A DNA stretch of 64,000 bases, from NCBI GenBank assembly GCA_043228905.1, contig JBHGNT010000014.1:12276001-12340000 (forward strand), read 5' to 3'. How positions within the stretch are numbered: the stretch's first letter is position 1; every line of letters begins with the position of its first letter. The translations under genes were made by a program, and so were the position numbers. The DNA is from Azolla caroliniana (Eukaryota; Polypodiophyta). Positions 46,341 through 56,286 of the stretch are shown piece by piece. The notes beneath the pieces were generated by a model. It made no database searches. It was not told the origin of the DNA and saw only the letters and a program-made list of their open reading frames with translations.

Positions 46341-47775
46341 TTTTTCGCTTCACGAGATCCACGAGAAGATCGTGGAACTCCTTCTTTGCTATTCCGAGTA
46401 GCTCCCGAAGCGAGAAATCTACCCGGCTATCCAAGATCCTTTCCTCGAACACTCTTTTCAAGTCGGTTTGTTGTTCTATGTCCGAGGCGAGCTTGAATGC
46501 CGGAGTCGCCTTTTCTTTTCCCTTACCTCCGGAGTTCCAACTTTCCGGTATCTTCGATGGCCCGCCCGCATCCTCCGTGCGTCGTCGTTTCTTGTCCACA
46601 TACACCTTATGCAATTGACACAGGGCGTATACGCTATTCTTGTCGACAGGGCACTCCCATCCAGTAGCTTCCCGGACGCCTTCCGCGGTGCTTCGGATCT
46701 CGTTGGAGTCGGTTTTCTCGGTGTTTTCTAGAACTTCCGGCCAAAAAGACGTCTTTGCTCACGATGACTCCCCGACACATATTCCCGCGGTTGTCGCATA
46801 GTTGCTTCTTGCTGCCAATTCCTCCTCGAGCACCTTCTTCATGCCGCCTTTCCGGAAGTTCGGTCAGAGTGGCTTCCGAGAGTCCATCGAATGAATCCGG
46901 TTTCCCTCGTAGTAGATGAGATCCCGCCGTAGCGCCTCCTTATGCTCGTCGCAATCCCTCCGATCGTGTTCGGCGCTATCGCACCATATGCACCGTCGGT
47001 CCATATACTTGGAGCTTGTGGGGCGGTCATCCGACTTCTTCACCATCGCGATCTTCAGATTCTCCATCTCCTTCAATAGTTGCTCCACCGTAGATGCATC
47101 AATCCCCTTCTCGGTTGTAGTCTCCCGAGCCCTCGGTTGATGGTCTTCCAATCCGGTTCTCGGTTTCGGAATCGGTTCTGAAACCCTCTTTTCCTCGTTG
47201 GCAAGCCATTGCCCCCTCTTCGTGTATCGCGCGACGATATCCCACATGCTTTCCCATGTTTCGGTGAGGCCACTCTCCGTGGTCGTGTCCTCCAAGAGCA
47301 CTCCGAGATCTTTCCGGTTCCGGATACCGTGATGTCTCGCGGACAACCTCCCGAACCGGCTTTCGAATGCCGAAAACACATCAACGACCTTCAATCCCTT
47401 GTCCGGCGTCTCCACCCAATCTTTGAATCCCCTTCGCGTCGCCTTGGAGGAATCCTCGATGGCAAACGTCCTCTTTAGCTCTTCTTCAAATGCCTCCCAT
47501 GTCGGATTTTGTTGTCATATCCCATGGATGCTTGCTTGAAGCGCGTTGGTCGCCACCCGGTTGAAGGACGTCACTTGCAGTCCTTCCGATATTCCGCACC
47601 GTAGCATCTTTGCATTGTAGTCCCGAAGATACTGCGACACGTCTTTCCCGTTGAATTGCCCATTTCGTTGCACGAGACGCTCCACTGATGCCGCTATCTC
47701 CGACATCGCGCGTTGTTCTTGTAGCATGCGCTCGAACATCATCATCATGTTGCTAGCCTCCGGTTGATTTTCCAT
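46213..47775 (-). pseudogene. G gag
   Basis: From ATG at 47775 (MENQPEASNMMMMFERMLQE) in one frame: gag domain VQRNGQFNGKDVSQYLRDYN, then after a TGA (Arg codon CGA mutated, near 47515) FKDWVETPDKGLKVVDVFSA and LGVLLEDTTTESGLTETWES, the zinc knuckle CIWCDSAEHDRRDC (about 46990-46945), a stop after SRKPL at 46864, and 46614-46213 with the linker FEERILDSRVDFSLRELLGI. Similar to the Y and Z gags. Confidence 0.85.
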
Positions 47776-47794
47776 CTCCTTGCCACCCGGTTTT

Positions 47795-47811
47795 TCATGT
47801 CGGGTTCACCA
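47795..47811 (-). promoter_or_regulatory. Primer-binding site of G
   Basis: Minus strand TGGTGAACCCGACATGA, four bases inside the 5' LTR. Shared with E1, Y and Z. Confidence 0.75.
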
Positions 47812-47815
47812 ACTG

Positions 47816-48519
47816 TGTCGTGCCTTTCGGCTCCGTATCGTTGCGTGAGTCGGGTGGGAACCGTCAAGGTTTTGGACTAGGAGGAAGAGGAATACAACTT
47901 AAGGCTAGTTATGAATAGTGGAAAGAGAAGTAAGATAGCAATCTCGTGAATCCCACGAGTTTAGTGTATTTAAAACAATATTTAGATTATAAGAGTAATT
48001 TAGATGGCAAAATTTGTGAATCCCACGAATATATTAGATTGATCAATCCTTGTATATTAATCAACAACCTTATACATATTTCTCTCCTCCTTATATAAAG
48101 ATGGAAGAGGCTAAGCATGGCTTCATGCTTTTTCACCAAAAGTGTCCATGCACACTAAATGTGCATGTGATGCTTTGTCATTTCCTAAGTATAGGGCTCA
48201 TGCACGCTAGATGTGCATGAGTCACTTTTAATGTCACGTGTAAATAAAATATTCACACCCTAAGGAATACATGATTTTTACCTTTTTATAAAGGTATGTG
48301 TAAATAAAGGTCTTATACGTATTAAATCTATATGTATAACACTAAAGATAAGTTATTATAATGGTAAGGTTGAAGTTTATCTACGTGGAGGTGTAGGGTT
48401 CAAATCTTGCCCTATGCATGTGATAAATATTTTGATATATTATTTATTTATTTATATGTATCTAAAATCGGATATATTATTTTATGGTTTTCATGTAGTG
48501 TGTGGAATACACTACGACA
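47816..48519 (-). repeat. 5' LTR of G
   Basis: 704 bp, with TGTCGT/ACGACA ends. Contains the antisense tRNA-like boxes at 48354-48407. Followed by ACGTGGCTTGC of the J gag, the same target point as the solo LTR. Confidence 0.92.
48354..48407 (+). promoter_or_regulatory. tRNA-like A/B boxes, antisense in the G LTR
   Basis: TATTATAATGG (48354-48364, one mismatch to the A box) and GGTTCAAATCT (48397-48407, two mismatches to the B box). G reads on the minus strand, so the boxes are antisense. The same unit occurs in the solo LTR at 35442-35495. Confidence 0.4.
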
Positions 48520-48869
48520 ACGTGGCTTGCGGCTTGCTCCCATGTCGCGTATCCGGGAGCCGTGTCGATGGGTCGGTCTTCATGCGCTCCTTTGATGTAG
48601 CTCCAATAGCCTTGTCCGACAAGGTATTGGTGCATCTTGTACTCCCAAGATGCGAAGTTGTTTCAATCCAACTTCTCAGTAGGGAGAGTGCTCCCCATTT
48701 GAGTATTCATTATGTCAATTTTTCTTCTTCTTCTTCTCTCTTCGAATGCGAGCTATGTAGCGAAGCTACGATAGTGATGAGTTGGTTCTTGGTCATCATC
48801 GTGGAGCACAACACACGATGACGATGAGGCAAATGGGCTAGATCGAACTACCAAATTGCTCTGATACCA
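48520..48869 (-). pseudogene. J gag N-terminus, leader and primer-binding site (original copy)
   Basis: Same content as 35608-35957, including the TGA in KLD-stop-NNF; primer-binding site TGGTATCAGAGC at 48869-48858. One G/A difference seen (GTCGTCATCG against GTCATCATCG). Confidence 0.88.
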
Positions 48870-49266
48870 TGTGAAGAATCAAGAGATGGATTCTTGTGAA
48901 GCGGAAGAGATATAAGTTATGTGTGTGTATGAGAGAGAGAGAGAGTGAGAGAGAGAGACAAGGAATAAGACACAGAGAATACGCAAGGTAAGAGTATATT
49001 AACAAAGGAGAAAGACTCAACATTTTACAAGGTGGGAGGAGGGTGCTTTATATAGTCATCCTCTCTCTCTACATTAACTACAAGACTCATGGAGCATGGG
49101 GAATGTGAAAGCTCATAAGTTATGTGTCATAGAATATGATTCTATGACTCATGCTAAATGCTAGAATACAAAGTGGTGACATAATGGTGACTCTTGACCG
49201 TTGGAGTGTCTATTCACTCTCAAGGTGAGTTCACACACTAGACCAAGTTGAGCTTGATTCTCAACA
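48870..49266 (-). repeat. 5' LTR of J
   Basis: Plus strand TGTGAAGAATCAAGAG to GATTCTCAACA, 397 bp, complete. Followed by CTAAT, the duplicated target site. Confidence 0.93.
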
Positions 49267-49271
49267 CTAAT

Positions 49272-49594
49272 TAATCTTACACGTGTATTACGATCATTAA
49301 CAGTGCCGGTTAGTAACCGGTTAAGACCCATTCGATACCACGATTTATCCATATCTCCCCGTACCACCCTTTGGTGAAGTGTTCCATAGGGACATCCTAT
49401 GTTAGGGCTTGTCTAGCCTAATGGATAAAATGTACAGAGTGTTATTATTTTGAATTGAGTTTATGCTTTCTGCTCTCTTTGCCTCTCTCGTGTATTCTCT
49501 ATTCTTAAGCATCCATTAAACCTTCATTCTCAGTTTTATTGCAGCAATCCCGATGGGCCGGTTTATCTACAACCTTCTGCACGCTATTCTTAAC
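49272..49594 (+). repeat. 5' LTR of Copia element L, second part
   Basis: Continues from 30099 after J. Interrupted by K at 49594; ends at 54953 with TTAACA before a degenerate primer-binding site. Contains ATTACGATCATTAACAG and a T-rich 3' part. Confidence 0.6.
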
Positions 49595-50211
49595 TGTTGG
49601 GATTTCGGTCCCTCCGGATGGGATGTCCGGAGATGAATGACGGCAAGCCCGGTTGCGGTTACGGAGCCGGATGATGAAGACCCCGGTTACGGAACCGGAT
49701 GATGAAGACCCCGGTTACGGAACCGGATGATGAAGACCCCGGTTACGGAACCGGATGATGAATGTACCCGGAGAGAGATCCGGATGCGGAGACATATTTG
49801 TGAATATGTTTGCCAAGAGCCCTTGTGGCTATATTTGTAAATAGCCCGAAAGTCATATATGTATAAATATGACTTAGGGCAAACAGTTTTATGTTGTTGC
49901 TCATTTTTCATGAGAAGTGAGAGCAGCCGAGAGAGAGAGTGAGAGACGAAGAGGTCGTTGCCTCTGTGTATTACCGCCGCCTGTGGCGAAGACAGTGAGC
50001 TCAAGGTTGTTGCCTTGTTGCTTCACCAGTGCACATCCCTGTTCATAGTGATAGTTGGAGTTTGAGGACTCCCGTGGTTTTTTCCCATTTAGGGTTTTCC
50101 ACGTAAAACATACAGTGTACCTTTCTCTCTATTGTTTTGTGCATTTTCTATTTCCTGTTTTCTGTGAGTTGATCCCATTCCTCGGTTGTGGCCGAGCACT
50201 GTTTTTCAACA
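49595..50211 (+). repeat. 5' LTR of K, with minisatellite
   Basis: TGTTGGGATTTCGG to GCACTGTTTTTCAACA. A GATGAAGACCCCGGTTACGG-type unit of about 27 bp repeats roughly four times near 49640-49760. TATAAAT at 49862-49868. Confidence 0.95.
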
Positions 50212-50214
50212 AAG

Positions 50215-50226
50215 TGGTATCAGAGC
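50215..50226 (+). promoter_or_regulatory. Primer-binding site of K
   Basis: TGGTATCAGAGC, three bases after the LTR, matches initiator-Met tRNA. Confidence 0.9.
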
Positions 50227-50242
50227 GACGGTAACACAGAAA

Positions 50243-53200
50243 ATGGAAGGCGGCGGTAGTGGGCCTCCGGGCATGATGGTGCTGAACGCGCAGAACTACG
50301 CCGACTGGAAGATAAAGATGGAGGATCTGCTCATTGTTCGGGACCTGTATGAACCGATCGACAGGTCGGAAATACCCAAGGGGGTACTTGAGTCGGAGTG
50401 GAAGCTCCTGAACCGGAAAGCCGTAGCGACGATCCGACAATATGTCGATGTAAGCGTCCTACAACATGTGGCGAACGACACCAACGCATATGAGATGTGG
50501 AAGAAGCTGTCGGGCCTCTACGAGAGGAAGAATGCGTTGAACCGGACCTCCCTGATGAGGAAGATAGTGAACCTCAAGTACCGGGACGGCGAGAGTATGG
50601 TGGAACACGTAAGCACGTTCATGGGATTCGTGAACCAGCTTGCGGCGATCAAGTTCCCGTTGGAGGATGCAATGCAAGCCATCATCCTGATGTGTACATT
50701 GCCGGAAAGCTGGGAGAACTTGGTGGTGACTCTCAGCACCTCCTGCACGGAAGATAACTTGTCCCTACAAACGGTAAAGACAAGTATTTTGAACGAAGAA
50801 GCGCGTCGGAGAGATAAAGAACCGGTCTCCGACTCGAAGGCGCTGCTTACCGAATCGGATCGGGGAAGACAATGGCACCGGAGTCCGCAAAGACGAGAGA
50901 AGTCGGGGACCCGGTCGCAGTCAAGAGGAAGGCCCACATGCTTCCACTGTGGGAAGCCGGGGCACTTCCGGAAGAATTGTCGGCATTACCGAAAGGACAA
51001 CGGAGCCGACGACACCGATTCGAAGAAGTCACCGGAGAGAAACGGTGCATACCGGGGAGCGACGGACCGGAGAGGTTCGGATCGGCGAGGGCAGGACCGG
51101 AAAGGAACGACGGCACTCGCGGCAAGTGAAGAAGAGATAATGCTCATTACCGAAGAGAGGGAGCTGAACCTTGCCGGCGTAGAGATGACCTGGGTGGTCG
51201 ATTCCGGAGCGTCGTTCCACCTGACCCCGGAGAAGAAATACTTCTCATCCTACACAGCCGGTGAGCACGGCTTCGTCCGGATGGGAAATGAAGGTACATG
51301 CCGGATTGCCGGCATAGGAGACGTGTGGCTGATGACATCAACCGGATGCAAGATGCTGCTGAAGGATGTTCGACACGTTCCGGAGGTTCGATTGAACCTG
51401 ATTTCGGCCGGGAGGCTAGACGATGAAGGCTACACGGGTAGCATCCGGAACGGTGTCATGAAGTTCAGCAAAGGGAGCCTGATAGTGGCTCGGGCTCGGA
51501 AGGTCAACACCCTGTACCTGATGAATTCCCGGCTCTGTCCGGAGGAGCTGAACGTGGCAGCCGACACTGCCGGTGAGCTGTGGCACAAGAGACTGTGCCA
51601 CATGAGTGAGAAGGGGATGAAGAGGCTTGCAGAAGACAACCTTATTCCAGTGAAGCATGTGCACCTGGAGAAGTGCACCGACTGCCTGGCCGGTAAGCAA
51701 AACCGGACCTCCTTCCACTCAAGGCCACAGACGAGACGTAGCGCACCATTGGAGCTGGTGCACACTGATGTGTGTCAGGTAGAAACGAAGTCACATGGCG
51801 GAGCCCAGTACTTCGTGACATTCATTGATGACCACAGCCGGAAGCTGTGGACGGCACCGTTGAAGACAAAGGACCAAGTGTTGTCCGTCTTCAAAGAACT
51901 CCACGCGAGAGTGGAAAGGGAATCCGGCAAGAAGCTGAAAGCGATACGAGCGGATAACGGAGGGGAATACCGGGGGCAGTTCCAGGAGTACTGTCGCTCG
52001 AAGGGAATCCGGCTCGAGTTTACTGTGCCGAAGACGCCGGAACTGAACGGGCTGGCCGAGAGGATGAACCGGACCATAATGGAGAGGGTCCGGAGTATGC
52101 TGGCGCATGCGAAATTACCCAAGGGGTTTTGGGCTGAGGCGATGTCGACGGCGACATACGTGATAAACAGATCACCCTCAGTACCTTTGGACGGAGACAC
52201 GCCGCAGAGAGTGTGGACCGGTAGGGAAGTATCCTACCGGCATCTGAAGGTGTTCGGGTGTCTCGCATACGTGCATGTGGCAAAGGACCGGAGAGGAAAG
52301 CTAGATCCAAAGACCCGGCCATGCATATTCCTCGGTTACGGTGACGACGAGTTCGGCTACCGAGTATGGGACCCGGTCGACAAGAAGATATTCAGGAGTC
52401 GAGACATCATCTTCATGGAGGACAAGACACTCGCCGACTGGGAGTCGGAGAAGAAGATGAAGAGCTCAAAGTCGACCGGTGAGGATCAACTCTACGAGGA
52501 GCAGTCCCGACCGGCAAGGGACCGGTTAGCACTCGAGGATCCGGCCGAAGACGGTGAAGAAACAGAACCGGCCGAAGAAGATGAAAATGATACCGGAACC
52601 GGCCCCGATCCCGAAATGGATTCGGATGAAGAAGAAGAATCGGAAGAACCGGTTACCGAAGCTCCCGAACGGAGATATCCTCTAAGAGAGAGAAGGGCCC
52701 CTCGGAGATTTCCGGAACCAGAGCACGTGCTGCTAACCGACGAGGGGGAGCCGGAGAGCTTTGAAGAAGCAAAGCACGACACCCAGAGCCGCAAGTGGTT
52801 GAGTGCCATGCAGGACGAGATGGATTCCCTGCATGAGAACCACACATATGAACTTATGGAGTTGCCGAAAGGAAAGCGGGCACTTCGAAACAAGTGGGTG
52901 TTCAAGCTGAAACCGGGAGATGCCGGAAACCCCCCGAGATACAAAGCCAGGATCGTGGTGAAGGGGTTTCAGCAGAAGAAGGGCGTCGACTTCGACGAGA
53001 TATTTGCCCCGGTAGTGAAGATGACCTCCATCCGGACGGTGCTGAGCATAGCGGCAAGTATGGACCTCGAGGTAGAACAGATGGACGTGAAGACGGCATT
53101 CCTTCACGGTGACCTCGAAGAAGAGATCTACATGCAGCAACCGGAAGGATTCGAGAAGAAAGGGAAGGAGCACCTGGTATGCCGGTTGAAGAAGAGCCTT

Positions 53201-54319
53201 TACGGACTGAAGCAGGCTCCCCGGCAATGGTACCGGAAGTTCGACTCCTTCATGACCGACGAAGGGTACCACAAAACGCAGTCTGATCACTGCGTGTTTG
53301 TGAAGAAGTTCGAAGGAGGAGACTCTCTAATACTCCTCCTGTACGTGGACGACATGTTGATCGTCGGACGGGACCAGGTCAAGATACGGATGCTGAAGAA
53401 GGCTCTTCACCGAACCTTCTCAATGAAGGACTTGGGTCCGGCGAGACAAATACTAGGGATGCACATCATCCGGGACCGGAGCAAGAAGCAGTTGTGGCTG
53501 TCGCAGGAGAAGTACGTGACAAAGGTGCTTCAACGGTTCAACATGTCGGAAGCAAGACCGGTCGGATCAACCCTCCCGGCAAACTGCAAGCTGTCCAGCA
53601 AGCAAAGCCCCAGGACAAAGGCTGAGAAAGAGGACATGATGAAAGTACCATATGCCTCTGCTGTCGGAAGCCTGATGTATGCAATGGTGTGTACAAGACC
53701 AGACATTGGATACGCAGTCGGAGTGGTGAGCCGGTACATGACCAATCCCGGCAAAGAGCATTGGAACGCGGTCAAGTGGATACTCCGATACCTGAAGGGC
53801 ACGGCAAACGTGTGCCTCCGATTCGGCTCCGGTAAGCCCGAACTCGACGGCTTCACCGATTCGGATATGTCGGCTGATGCAGATACCAGCCGGTCGACAT
53901 CAGGGTATGTGATGACCTATGCAGGGGGAGCCGTTTCGTGGCAGTCGAGGCTGCAGAAGACGGTTGCGTTGTCAACCACGGAGGCGGAGTACATGGCAGC
54001 TGTTGAAGCCGGCAAGGAAATAATATGGATGAAGGACTTCATTAGAGAGCTCGGTATCCAGCAGGAGGAGTACCGACTCTACTGCGACAGTCAGAGTGCC
54101 ATCCACCTTGTGAAGAACGCGGCTTATCACTCCCGGACGAAGCACATCCAGCGAAGATATCACTGGATCCGGGAAAGGATAGAAGACAAGGAGTTCGAGC
54201 TGACGAAGGTCCACACGGACGAGAACGGGTCGGATATGCTGACCAAGGTGCTCACACCCGACAAACTGGAAGCATGCCGGAAGAGGATCGGACTGGAGAG
54301 ACATCCCATGCCGAAGTGA
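50243..54319 (+). CDS. K Copia polyprotein (gag-pro-int-RT-RH)
   Basis: 1358 residues from ATG at 50243 (MEGGGSGPPGMMVLNAQNYA); the frame is open upstream but this is the first Met after the primer-binding site. UBN2-type gag (about 10-210), zinc knuckle CFHCGKPGHFRKNC (about 233), protease WVVDSGASFHL (about 316), integrase zinc domain HKRLCHMSEKGMKRL..CTDCLAGK and core with HTDVC, RADNGGEY and NGLAERMNRTIMERVR, RT with QMDVKTAFLHGDLEEEIYMQ and YVDD (about 1033), RNase H with DGFTDSDMSADADTSRSTSG and ALSTTEAEYMA. All catalytic residues present, no stops. Tnt1-like in style. Pro, integrase, RT order is the Copia order. Likely competent for transposition. Confidence 0.96.
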   Translation: MEGGGSGPPGMMVLNAQNYADWKIKMEDLLIVRDLYEPIDRSEIPKGVLESEWKLLNRKAVATIRQYVDVSVLQHVANDTNAYEMWKKLSGLYERKNALNRTSLMRKIVNLKYRDGESMVEHVSTFMGFVNQLAAIKFPLEDAMQAIILMCTLPESWENLVVTLSTSCTEDNLSLQTVKTSILNEEARRRDKEPVSDSKALLTESDRGRQWHRSPQRREKSGTRSQSRGRPTCFHCGKPGHFRKNCRHYRKDNGADDTDSKKSPERNGAYRGATDRRGSDRRGQDRKGTTALAASEEEIMLITEERELNLAGVEMTWVVDSGASFHLTPEKKYFSSYTAGEHGFVRMGNEGTCRIAGIGDVWLMTSTGCKMLLKDVRHVPEVRLNLISAGRLDDEGYTGSIRNGVMKFSKGSLIVARARKVNTLYLMNSRLCPEELNVAADTAGELWHKRLCHMSEKGMKRLAEDNLIPVKHVHLEKCTDCLAGKQNRTSFHSRPQTRRSAPLELVHTDVCQVETKSHGGAQYFVTFIDDHSRKLWTAPLKTKDQVLSVFKELHARVERESGKKLKAIRADNGGEYRGQFQEYCRSKGIRLEFTVPKTPELNGLAERMNRTIMERVRSMLAHAKLPKGFWAEAMSTATYVINRSPSVPLDGDTPQRVWTGREVSYRHLKVFGCLAYVHVAKDRRGKLDPKTRPCIFLGYGDDEFGYRVWDPVDKKIFRSRDIIFMEDKTLADWESEKKMKSSKSTGEDQLYEEQSRPARDRLALEDPAEDGEETEPAEEDENDTGTGPDPEMDSDEEEESEEPVTEAPERRYPLRERRAPRRFPEPEHVLLTDEGEPESFEEAKHDTQSRKWLSAMQDEMDSLHENHTYELMELPKGKRALRNKWVFKLKPGDAGNPPRYKARIVVKGFQQKKGVDFDEIFAPVVKMTSIRTVLSIAASMDLEVEQMDVKTAFLHGDLEEEIYMQQPEGFEKKGKEHLVCRLKKSLYGLKQAPRQWYRKFDSFMTDEGYHKTQSDHCVFVKKFEGGDSLILLLYVDDMLIVGRDQVKIRMLKKALHRTFSMKDLGPARQILGMHIIRDRSKKQLWLSQEKYVTKVLQRFNMSEARPVGSTLPANCKLSSKQSPRTKAEKEDMMKVPYASAVGSLMYAMVCTRPDIGYAVGVVSRYMTNPGKEHWNAVKWILRYLKGTANVCLRFGSGKPELDGFTDSDMSADADTSRSTSGYVMTYAGGAVSWQSRLQKTVALSTTEAEYMAAVEAGKEIIWMKDFIRELGIQQEEYRLYCDSQSAIHLVKNAAYHSRTKHIQRRYHWIRERIEDKEFELTKVHTDENGSDMLTKVLTPDKLEACRKRIGLERHPMPK

Positions 54320-54329
54320 AGGGGGAGTT

Positions 54330-54947
54330 TGTTGGGATTTCGGTCCCTCCGGATGGGATGTCCGGAGATGAATGACGGCAAGCCCGGTTGCGGTTACGGA
54401 GCCGGATGATGAAGACCCCCGATTACGGAACCGGATGATGAAGACCCCGGTTACGGAACCGGATGATGAAGACCCCGGTTACGGAACCGGATGATGAATG
54501 TACCCGGAGAGAGATCCGGATGCGGAGACATATTTGTGAATATGTTTGCCAAGAGCCCTTGTGGCTATATTTGTAAATAGCCCGAAAGTCATATATGTAT
54601 AAATATGACTTAGGGCAAACAATTTTATGTTGTTGCTCATTTTTCATGAGAAGTGAGAGCAGCCGAGAGAGAGAGTGAGAGACGAAGAGGTCGTTGCCTC
54701 TGTGTATTACCGCCGCCTGTGGCGAAGACAGTGAGCTCAAGGTTGTTGCCTTGTTGCTTCACCAGTGCACATCCCTGTTCATAGTGATAGTTGGAGTTTG
54801 AGGACTCCCGTGGTTTTTTCCCATTTAGGGTTTTCCACGTAAAACATACAGTGTACCTTTCTCTCTATTGTTTTGTGCATTTTCTATTTCCTGTTTTCTG
54901 TGAGTTGATCCCATTCCTCGGTTGTGGCCGAGCACTGTTTTTCAACA
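54330..54947 (+). repeat. 3' LTR of K
   Basis: As the 5' LTR except GACCCCCGATTAC for GACCCCGGTTAC and CAATTTTATG for CAGTTTTATG. Confidence 0.95.
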
Positions 54948-54952
54948 TTAAC

Positions 54953-55170
54953 ATGGTATAGGAGCGCGAGGGTTGAGGACCTCTGCTGCCGACAAACGAT
55001 TTCCAAAGACAAACCCTAACTTTCGAAAAAGCGCAGCCCGAAAAGAAGGAAGATATGGACAGAAGTATAGCAAACTCGCTTCCAACCAAAAAGCTCGACT
55101 GGATGAATTATGCATCCTGGTCGTATAAACTGCACCAGTACCTATTGGGGCACGAATACTGGAGCTACGT
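54953..55170 (+). pseudogene. Copia element L: LTR end, primer site and gag start
   Basis: TGGTATAGGAGC at 54954-54965 is the primer-binding site with two changes. ATG at 55055 reads MDRSIANSLPTKKLDWMNYA and SWSYKLHQYLLGHEYWSYV, a UBN2 gag start close to that of J. Cut at 55170 by element Z. The rest of L lies outside the window. Confidence 0.75.
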
Positions 55171-56219
55171 TGTCGTGAAGATTTTCGGCAATAGTGTGAA
55201 AATCCCATAAAACGTACGAAATCGAGTATGAATCACATAATACAATAATTGTGAAGATAACATTTTAAATAAATTTAATATCTAAGTGAAAAATGATGGA
55301 GGTTTCGAATGCACTTTATTACACAAGAAACAGACAACTAAATATCAAGATATGAGGGTATAAAGTTTGTGAAAGGAAAAGAGAAAATTGTGAGATATCC
55401 CACATAAGCACGACAAATACGGCTCTCATCATATATAAGGTAGAGCAAAAGATATTATCTTTGTGTCTATGTGTGGAGCATAGAGAGTTCAAGGTAACTT
55501 GAACTAAGAGTGGAGGTGGGCTAGCTACTCGTAAAGGGTTTTGGCCAACCAAAACCGGACCGGTGATGGAGCCGGTGAGACGACGACATCGGGCGGCGGC
55601 AACCGGCGAGGCACCGGTAACCGACGGCATCCGACGAACCGACGTCTGGCGACTAGATAAATAAATATATAAATATATATACATATATACAGATACAAGG
55701 AGGGCAAGGAAGGATTCGAACCTTGCACCTCCAAGTTAGGAATCAATTGGCTTACCATTAAGCCATGCTATTTAGTTGAAATTATATTTCTATCATTGTA
55801 CTTTTACATGCAAATTCTCATACATGAGAGCTAAAATGAGTGACATGGTTATCATGCACCACATGTAATACATAAGCGCCAAATGGCAAACATGCAATTT
55901 ATGTATGTCTTGTACCCTCACATGCATCATATGCATGAGAGCATCTATAAAAGAAGGAAGGGGGAGGAGAAAAAACACGTTTTTTTTTATTATGAAATTA
56001 AGAAGAAATTCATTATCAAATTGATGGTGTAACTTGTTTCTTAAATCTAAAGTTAAAAGTTCAATCAATCTCTCTCAATCGTTTCATCTCAACTTCTCTC
56101 TTTCCCAATCTATCTTAAGTACTTTCTCGCCAAAGCTTGTATCGACTTTGAATCCTTCCGGTCCAAAACCCCGGCGGTTCCGCCTCACGATACGCGCGTA
56201 GTGACGGATCTTCACGACA
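55171..56219 (+). repeat. 5' LTR of Z
   Basis: TGTCGTGAAGAT to ATCTTCACGACA, a 12-bp terminal inverted repeat. Contains a GGTGAGACGACGACATC-like GC-rich minisatellite (about 55565-55650), AT-rich (TATA)n near 55660-55690 and the antisense tRNA-like boxes. Confidence 0.85.
55712..55765 (-). promoter_or_regulatory. tRNA-like A/B boxes, antisense in the Z LTR
   Basis: Minus strand TGGCTTAATGG (55765-55755) fits the A box at every constrained position, and GGTTCGAATCC (55722-55712) is a perfect B box. The D-arm-like GGCTTA/TAAGCC hairpin closes around ATGG. Repeated at 63864-63917 in the 3' LTR piece. Acceptor stem pairing is poor, so this is not a functional tRNA gene. Confidence 0.55.
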
Positions 56220-56227
56220 TAATTAAG

Positions 56228-56244
56228 TGGTGAACCCGACGTGA
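56228..56244 (+). promoter_or_regulatory. Primer-binding site of Z
   Basis: TGGTGAACCCGACGTGA, eight bases after the LTR; the same site as in Y. Confidence 0.75.
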
Positions 56245-56286
56245 AAGAGGCGGTAGGAAGGATCAAGTCGAGATTAATACTTGGAT

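Larger units (their letters stand above)
36347..48519 (-). mobile_element. Ty3-type retrotransposon G (DHGS family), decayed, hosting H
   Basis: Minus-strand element with 5' LTR 47816-48519, primer-binding site at 47811-47795, gag-pro, frameshift signal, RT-RNase H-integrase and a 3' LTR reduced to 140 bp. Interrupted at 40017/45782 by element H (TCAGG duplicated). Without H, G would be about 7 kb with two full LTRs. Frameshifts and stops have inactivated it. It is the only copy of the family here with an almost complete integrase. Confidence 0.9.
30100..49266 (-). mobile_element. Copia-type retrotransposon J with nested insertions
   Basis: Minus-strand element whose 3' LTR is 30100-30493 and 5' LTR 48870-49266, flanked by CTAAT on both sides. 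The interval also contains element G, element H inside G, a solo G LTR, and a duplicated copy of the J 5' end (35608-36349) made by an unequal exchange. Coding regions are broken by stops and frameshifts. Without the insertions J would be about 5-5.5 kb. Confidence 0.88.
49595..54947 (+). mobile_element. Intact Copia retrotransposon K
   Basis: LTRs 49595-50211 and 54330-54947 with about two substitutions and one indel between them. TTAAC duplicated at 49590-49594 and 54948-54952. Primer-binding site TGGTATCAGAGC at 50215, purine tract AAGGGGGAG before the 3' LTR, one undamaged 1358-residue polyprotein. All features of an autonomous element are present. Confidence 0.97.

Noticed and set aside
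49640-49762. Evenly spaced repeats that could suggest a CRISPR-like array
   Set aside because: Units are directly tandem without unique spacers, lie inside both LTRs of a Copia element, and the genome is a plant.
55690-55770. Possible tRNA gene on the minus strand
   Set aside because: Good A and B boxes and a D-arm-like hairpin, but no acceptor-stem pairing and no convincing anticodon arm; kept only as a tRNA-like promoter motif.
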